From positions 124,001 to 188,000 of the forward strand of contig NZ_BMRZ01000004.1 of the NCBI RefSeq assembly GCF_014648895.1: a stretch of DNA of 64,000 nucleotides, read 5' to 3'. Positions 60,089 through 64,000 of this stretch are shown piece by piece. Positions within the stretch are counted from its first letter, which is position 1. Every line of letters begins with the position of its first letter. The notes under the pieces are model-generated. The model was not told where the DNA came from, ran no database searches, and worked only from the letters and a program-made list of their open reading frames with translations. The stretch comes from Streptomyces tanashiensis (GTDB lineage: Bacteria > Actinomycetota > Actinomycetes > Streptomycetales > Streptomycetaceae). Position numbers and translations under genes: made by a program.

Positions 60089-61750
60089 TCAGTCCCGCAG
60101 GCGCAGCCTGCCGCCCCGAGCCGCCGCGACGAGCTCCGGCACCGTGGCGAGCTTGACCCGGGGACGCCCCGCGTCCCGGCCCCGCGCCCGCTCGGCCCGG
60201 TCGATGGAGGCGAGACCGCGCGCGTCGACGAGCCCCCGTCCGCTGCGGCTCCGTGCGAGCCGGCGGAACGCGTGGGAGGTGCCCGTCGGTTGCGGCAGCG
60301 CCCCCGCGACCGCGTCCGCGAGCAGCGTCCCGACCGTCTCCTCCGCGCAGGCCCGGTTGGCGCCGATGCCCCCGGAGGGCCCGCGCTTGATCCAGCCGAC
60401 GACATAGCTGCCCGGCAGCCCCGCCACCCGGCCGGCCTCGTGCGGCACCGTCCCGGTCGCCTCGTCGAACGGCAGCCCCGCGAGCGGCACACCGCGGTAG
60501 CCGATGGCGCGGACGAGGAGTCCCGCCCCGATCTCCGTACCGGACGCTGTCCCGTCCTCCGTCACCCGGACCGCCCGCACGGCGCCGTCGCCGAGGGCCT
60601 CGACCGGGGCGGAGTGGAAGCGCAGCACGATCCGGCGCCGGTCCGGCGCGGGGGTCCGCGTCCAGTCCACCGTCTCCCGCGCCACGCCGTGCAGGAGTCC
60701 GGCCTTCGTCCCGGGCCCGGCGGCGTCGATCGCCGCGCCGGTGCGCGGGTCGCGGTCGTCGACGACGAGGTCGACGCCGGGCAGGTGCTTCAGGGCGAGC
60801 AGTTCGGAGGTGGTGTACGCGGCGTGCTCGGGACCCCGGCGGCCGAGGAGCACCACCTCGCGGACCCGCGCGTCGCGCAGGGCGGCGAGGGCGTGGTCGG
60901 CGATGTCCGTGCGGGCGAGGGTGTCGGTGTCCGTGACGAGGACGCGGGCGACGTCGAGCGCCACGTTGCCGTTGCCGACCACGACGACCCGCTCGGCGGA
61001 GGGCCGGACCGCGTCCGGGCCGGTCTCGGGATGCGCGTTGTACCAGGAGACGACGGAGGTCGCCGAGACGCTGCCCGGCAGGTCCTCGCCGGGGATGCCG
61101 AGGCGCCGGTCGGAGGGCGCGCCCACCGCGTAGATCACCGCGTCGTGGTGCGCGGCGAGTTCCTCGGGGGTGACGTCCGTGCCGATCTCGACACCGAGCC
61201 GCATGCGGACCCGGGGGTGGGCGTGGAAGCGGGCGAAGGTCTCCCCGGCTCCCTTGGTCGCCGGGTGGTCCGGGGCCACGCCGTACCGGACGAGACCGCC
61301 GGCGACGGGGAGCCGGTCGATCAGGGTCACCTCGGCATTGGTGTGCAGGAGGAGGTCCTCGGCGGCGTACATGCCGGCCGGTCCCGTGCCGACGACCGCG
61401 ACGCGGATCGCGGCGAAGTCGGAGGGGAGGGAGCGGGTGAAGGCGGGTTCGCCCCAGGGGTGGAAGGTGGGCGAGGCGAGGACCGGAGCCGGCTCGCGGT
61501 CGGCGTAGTAGGCGGCGTTGATCCCCTCGTACTCCCGCAGCCGTGCGGTGAGCCGGTCGACGGGGAAGATCGCGTCGACCGGGCAGGCGTCGGCGCAGGC
61601 GCCGCAGTCGATGCAGGACCTGGGGTCGATGTACAGCATCTCCGTGGTGCCGAAGTCCGGCTCGTCGGGCGTGGGGTGGATGCAGTTGACCGGGCAGACG
61701 GCGACGCACGTGGCGTCGTTGCAGCAGGTCTGGGTGATGGCGTAGGTCAT
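60089..61750 (-). CDS. fprB: FprB-like ferredoxin/ferredoxin-NADP reductase
   Basis: A 553-residue fusion: an N-terminal ferredoxin with cysteine motifs CCNDATCVAVCPVNC and SCIDCGACADACPVDAI, then an adrenodoxin-reductase-type flavoprotein with FAD motif VAVVGTGPAGMYAAEDL, NADPH motif VVVGNGNVALDVARVL and C-terminal GWIKRGPSGGIGANRACAEETV. It matches M. tuberculosis FprB in architecture and length. It probably supplies or takes electrons for redox enzymes such as the di-iron oxygenase encoded 37 bp upstream on the same strand. Confidence 0.93.
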   Translation of the reverse strand: MTYAITQTCCNDATCVAVCPVNCIHPTPDEPDFGTTEMLYIDPRSCIDCGACADACPVDAIFPVDRLTARLREYEGINAAYYADREPAPVLASPTFHPWGEPAFTRSLPSDFAAIRVAVVGTGPAGMYAAEDLLLHTNAEVTLIDRLPVAGGLVRYGVAPDHPATKGAGETFARFHAHPRVRMRLGVEIGTDVTPEELAAHHDAVIYAVGAPSDRRLGIPGEDLPGSVSATSVVSWYNAHPETGPDAVRPSAERVVVVGNGNVALDVARVLVTDTDTLARTDIADHALAALRDARVREVVLLGRRGPEHAAYTTSELLALKHLPGVDLVVDDRDPRTGAAIDAAGPGTKAGLLHGVARETVDWTRTPAPDRRRIVLRFHSAPVEALGDGAVRAVRVTEDGTASGTEIGAGLLVRAIGYRGVPLAGLPFDEATGTVPHEAGRVAGLPGSYVVGWIKRGPSGGIGANRACAEETVGTLLADAVAGALPQPTGTSHAFRRLARSRSGRGLVDARGLASIDRAERARGRDAGRPRVKLATVPELVAAARGGRLRLRD

Positions 61751-61787
61751 GGCGTCGGCTCAGCTCGGATCCGGGGACGGGGACGGG

Positions 61788-62690
61788 TCAGACGAGGTGC
61801 GCGCGCTGGTAGAAGAAGAGCGCGGGGCGGGTCAGCATCCCGACGTCGGCGAGGAACTCCATCAGTCCGGCGCAGCTGGCCCGGAGCCGTGCCTTGTAGT
61901 GCTCGTTGGCCGCGGCCTCGCGGCGGGCGCGCTCGGGGTCGAGCCCGGCCCGGACGTACACCTCCGGGTTCACCAGGCTGGTGATGATGTAGTACGCGGC
62001 GATGGCGACGACGAGCGCCTGGAAGTGGCGGCGCGCCCGGCTCGCGCGGGCGAGGTGGCGGCGCGTCTCGTCCCGGGCGAACTTCATGTGCCGGGACTCC
62101 TCGACGACATGGATGTTGTTGATGGTGCGGACGAAGGGGACGACCCGCTCGTCGCGCATCCAGTCGCGCTGCATGACGTCGAGGACTTCCTCGGCGACGA
62201 GGATCCCGGCGTACGCGGCCTCGCCGAAGCCGACGGTCTTCATGAAGCGTCCGAGCTCCAGCACCGCCCGCTTGGGCTTGTAGGCGGGCGCGCCGAGCTT
62301 CTGGGAGCCCCGGGCGAACATGATCGAGTGCCGGCACTCGTCGGCGATCTCGGTGAGGGCCCACTGGAACCGGGGGTCGGTGTGGTCCATGAGGTAGATG
62401 TCGCGGAGCACCATCTGCTGGAGGATCATCTCGAACCAGATGCCGGTGCTGGCGACCGAGGCCGACTCCTGACGGGTCAGCTCCTTGCGCTGTTCCTCGG
62501 TCATCTCGTTCCAGTAGGCGGTCCCGTAGAGGCTGTTCCACTCCGGGCTCTGGCCGTGGAAGTCCTTGTCGAGCGGGGTGTCCCAGTCGACCTCGGTGGC
62601 GGGGTCGTAGGAGAGCTTCGCGGCCGACAGGAGCAGGCGCGCGGCGACGTCGTCGTCTTCGTGGTCCGGGCGGACGGTGCTGCTGGCCAT
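61788..62690 (-). CDS. AurF-like non-haem di-iron oxygenase
   Basis: A 300-residue protein with the di-iron ligand set of the AurF/ferritin-like family: RQESASVASTGIWFEMIL, EIADECRHSIMF, VAEEVLDVMQRD and VVEESRHMKFARDE. Such enzymes oxidise amines or other substrates with O2 and need an electron donor. The downstream fprB gene is the obvious candidate and probably co-transcribed. The ATG follows GAGGAGCCGC. Two adjacent 25-bp operators upstream suggest control by a TetR-type repressor not in the window. Confidence 0.88.
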   Translation of the reverse strand: MASSTVRPDHEDDDVAARLLLSAAKLSYDPATEVDWDTPLDKDFHGQSPEWNSLYGTAYWNEMTEEQRKELTRQESASVASTGIWFEMILQQMVLRDIYLMDHTDPRFQWALTEIADECRHSIMFARGSQKLGAPAYKPKRAVLELGRFMKTVGFGEAAYAGILVAEEVLDVMQRDWMRDERVVPFVRTINNIHVVEESRHMKFARDETRRHLARASRARRHFQALVVAIAAYYIITSLVNPEVYVRAGLDPERARREAAANEHYKARLRASCAGLMEFLADVGMLTRPALFFYQRAHLV

Positions 62691-62727
62691 GGTGCGGCTC
62701 CTCGGGGTCGCGCGAGCGGCTCGGACG

Positions 62728-62777
62728 CTTGTTAGACATCGCGTCTAGCAAGCTTGTTAGACGGAACGTATAGCAAG
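62728..62777. promoter_or_regulatory. Tandem 25-bp operators upstream of the di-iron oxygenase
   Basis: Two inverted repeats abut exactly: CTTGTTAGAC-N5-GTCTAGCAAG (62728-62752) and CTTGTTAGAC-N5-GTATAGCAAG (62753-62777). Left arms are identical; the second right arm has one change. The size and TetR-like symmetry, 38 bp from the start codon, point to a repressor site that overlaps the promoter. Confidence 0.75.
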
Positions 62778-62842
62778 GGCCCCGGGGAGGCCTACCCCTC
62801 GGTACGGACTTTCTTCGGCCGGCGTCGCCCCGGGTACGCGAA

Positions 62843-62873
62843 CGGGGCCGGAGCCATGGCGGCTCCGGCCCCG
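62843..62873 (-). terminator. Hairpin terminator of the S8 protease gene
   Basis: CGGGGCCGGAGCC-ATGGC-GGCTCCGGCCCCG, a perfect 13-bp stem, 28 bp beyond the protease stop codon. Confidence 0.8.
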
Positions 62874-62901
62874 CGAAGGGGTCGCTCTCGGGCGGTAACT
62901 G

Positions 62902-64000
62902 TTAGAAGGTCAGGTTCCAGGCGTCGATCTTGCCCGTGTCCTGGCTCGCGTTGTCGTTCACGCGGAGCTTCCAGACGCCGTTCGCGACCTCCGACGAGGC
63001 GTTGACCGTGTACGTCTGGGCGATGTTGTCCGTGCCGCTGCCGGTCCGGTTGTGCAGCGTGTACACGGTGCCGTCCGGAGCCACCAGGTCGACCTTCAGG
63101 TCACCGATGTAGGTGTGCTTGATGTCGACGCCCACCCTGAGGGTGGCCGGCGCGTTGCCCGTCACGCCGCTGACCGTGATCGAGCTCTCGACCGTGGCGT
63201 TGTCCGCGATCGCGACGTCCGCGAGGTTCTCGAAGTACGCCCCGGGCGGCGGGGTGGAGCCGCCGACGGCCTTCAGGGCGTCGACGCGGCCCTCGCCGAA
63301 GAAGCTGTTCTTCGCCGTGGTGCCGGTGCAGCGGGCGTCCGAGGGGCAGGCCAGGTCGGTCGCCTGCTCGCCGAGCTTCGCCCGGATGTCCGCCGGGGTG
63401 TACGACGGGTTGGCGCTGGCGAGCAGCGCGGCCACGCCCGCGACGTGCGGGGAGGCCATCGAGGTGCCGCTCAGCGAGGAGTACTTGCCGCCGGGGACGG
63501 TGCTGTACACGGACTCGCCGGGGGCCGAGACCTCGATGACGTCACGGCCGAAGTTGGAGAACGAGGCCTTGGAGGTGCCGCTGGTGCCGTTGGCGGCGAC
63601 CGTGACCACGCCCGGCAGCTCGGCCGGGATGTCGAGGCAGTCGTTGGTGATGGTGCGGGTCACCGGCGTCGAGTCGTTGGGGCTCGACGTGTCGGTGGTC
63701 TTGTTGGCCAGGTCGACGTTGGAGTTGCCGGCCGCCGCGACCTGGAGCGAGCCCTTGCCCTCGGCGTACGCCTGGGCGCGTCCCACGCCCTCCAGGATGG
63801 CCGCCTGGTCGAGGTTGTTCGGGCAGTTGAACTGCCACGGGTCCGTGTAGTAGCTGTTGTTGGTGACCTTGAAGCCGTGGTCACCGGCCCACACGAGGCC
63901 GCAGATGGTGTTCTCCGCGAAGAACAGGGTGCTGCCGGGCTCGGCGATGCGCACCGAGGAGATCTTCACGCCGGGCGCGACGCCGATGGCGCCCTTGCCG
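62902..64000 (-). CDS. Subtilisin-like (S8) serine protease with P-domain, 5' end outside window
   Basis: The C-terminal part (about 365 residues) of a secreted subtilase. Visible are the oxyanion Asn stretch VTNNSYYTDPW, the catalytic Ser motif SGTSMASPHVAGVAALLAS, a linker STPPPGAYFENL, and a C-terminal proprotein-convertase P-domain (ITVSGVTGNAPATLRVGVDI... WKLRVNDNASQDTGKIDAWNLTF). The catalytic Asp and His, propeptide and signal peptide lie beyond the window. Several Cys (for example in ACPSDARC) suggest disulfides of an extracellular enzyme. Confidence 0.94.
   Translation of the reverse strand, partial: GKGAIGVAPGVKISSVRIAEPGSTLFFAENTICGLVWAGDHGFKVTNNSYYTDPWQFNCPNNLDQAAILEGVGRAQAYAEGKGSLQVAAAGNSNVDLANKTTDTSSPNDSTPVTRTITNDCLDIPAELPGVVTVAANGTSGTSKASFSNFGRDVIEVSAPGESVYSTVPGGKYSSLSGTSMASPHVAGVAALLASANPSYTPADIRAKLGEQATDLACPSDARCTGTTAKNSFFGEGRVDALKAVGGSTPPPGAYFENLADVAIADNATVESSITVSGVTGNAPATLRVGVDIKHTYIGDLKVDLVAPDGTVYTLHNRTGSGTDNIAQTYTVNASSEVANGVWKLRVNDNASQDTGKIDAWNLTF

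Overview
The window is high-GC actinobacterial DNA, almost certainly from a Streptomyces: GC-rich codon third positions, frequent GTG starts, GGAGG-type ribosome binding sites, and families such as Acg-type nitroreductase, DUF5997 and DUF6126. No rRNA, tRNA or CRISPR array was seen.

0.4-29.6 kb is a dense dormancy/hypoxia island of the DosR (Mycobacterium tuberculosis) or OsdR (Streptomyces coelicolor) type. It holds a GAF-GAF sensor kinase that keeps the DevS/DosS haem-ligand His and distal Tyr, a DevR-like response regulator, five universal stress proteins (USPs), an Hrp1 homologue, four CBS-BON proteins, two stand-alone cyclic-nucleotide-binding-domain proteins, PEP synthase, an Hsp20, two flavodoxins, an Rv1733c-like membrane protein, two P-type cation ATPases, nicotinate phosphoribosyltransferase, an Acg-type nitroreductase, a beta-CASP RNase-like hydrolase and an ion channel. 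Ten copies of a 16-bp palindrome, GGGRCC-N4-GGYCCC, lie upstream of its transcription units and are the likely operator of the response regulator. The genes fit a programme for surviving low oxygen or reductant stress: gas sensing, protein protection, NAD and PEP metabolism, ion balance and adenylate sensing.

29.8-34 kb is a decay zone. It contains fragments of a sugar-nucleotide epimerase and a KdsB-like cytidylyltransferase, an IS701-family element with 140-bp inverted repeats inserted into another gene, a CorA 3' remnant, short TTCTCCCCAG repeats and an oxidoreductase fragment.

34-40.5 kb is a small regulon. Two paralogous cysteine-free ArsR-type regulators sit with four copies of a TTGCA-N9-TGCAA-like palindrome, beside a SulP anion transporter-PPOX-ATPase-STAS operon, a second operon of small proteins, and a broken beta-carbonic anhydrase.

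41-46.5 kb carries a DUF5937 regulator divergent from an MFS transporter, a DinB-family protein, a small membrane protein, IS5 remnants (one joined to an erythromycin-esterase fragment) and a frameshifted Lrp/AsnC gene. 46.8-55.3 kb has a large LuxR (LAL) regulator divergent from a secreted M4 metalloprotease, a CinY-like protein, and a second CorA 3' remnant joined to a 5'-truncated gene.

55.3-64 kb looks like ordinary chromosome: a VOC protein, a NUDIX hydrolase, a sixth USP, a DUF5997 protein, a LysR-type substrate-binding protein, an unrecognised gene, an FprB-like ferredoxin/ferredoxin-NADP reductase, an AurF-like di-iron oxygenase behind two abutting 25-bp operators, and the 3' part of a subtilisin-like protease that runs off the window.
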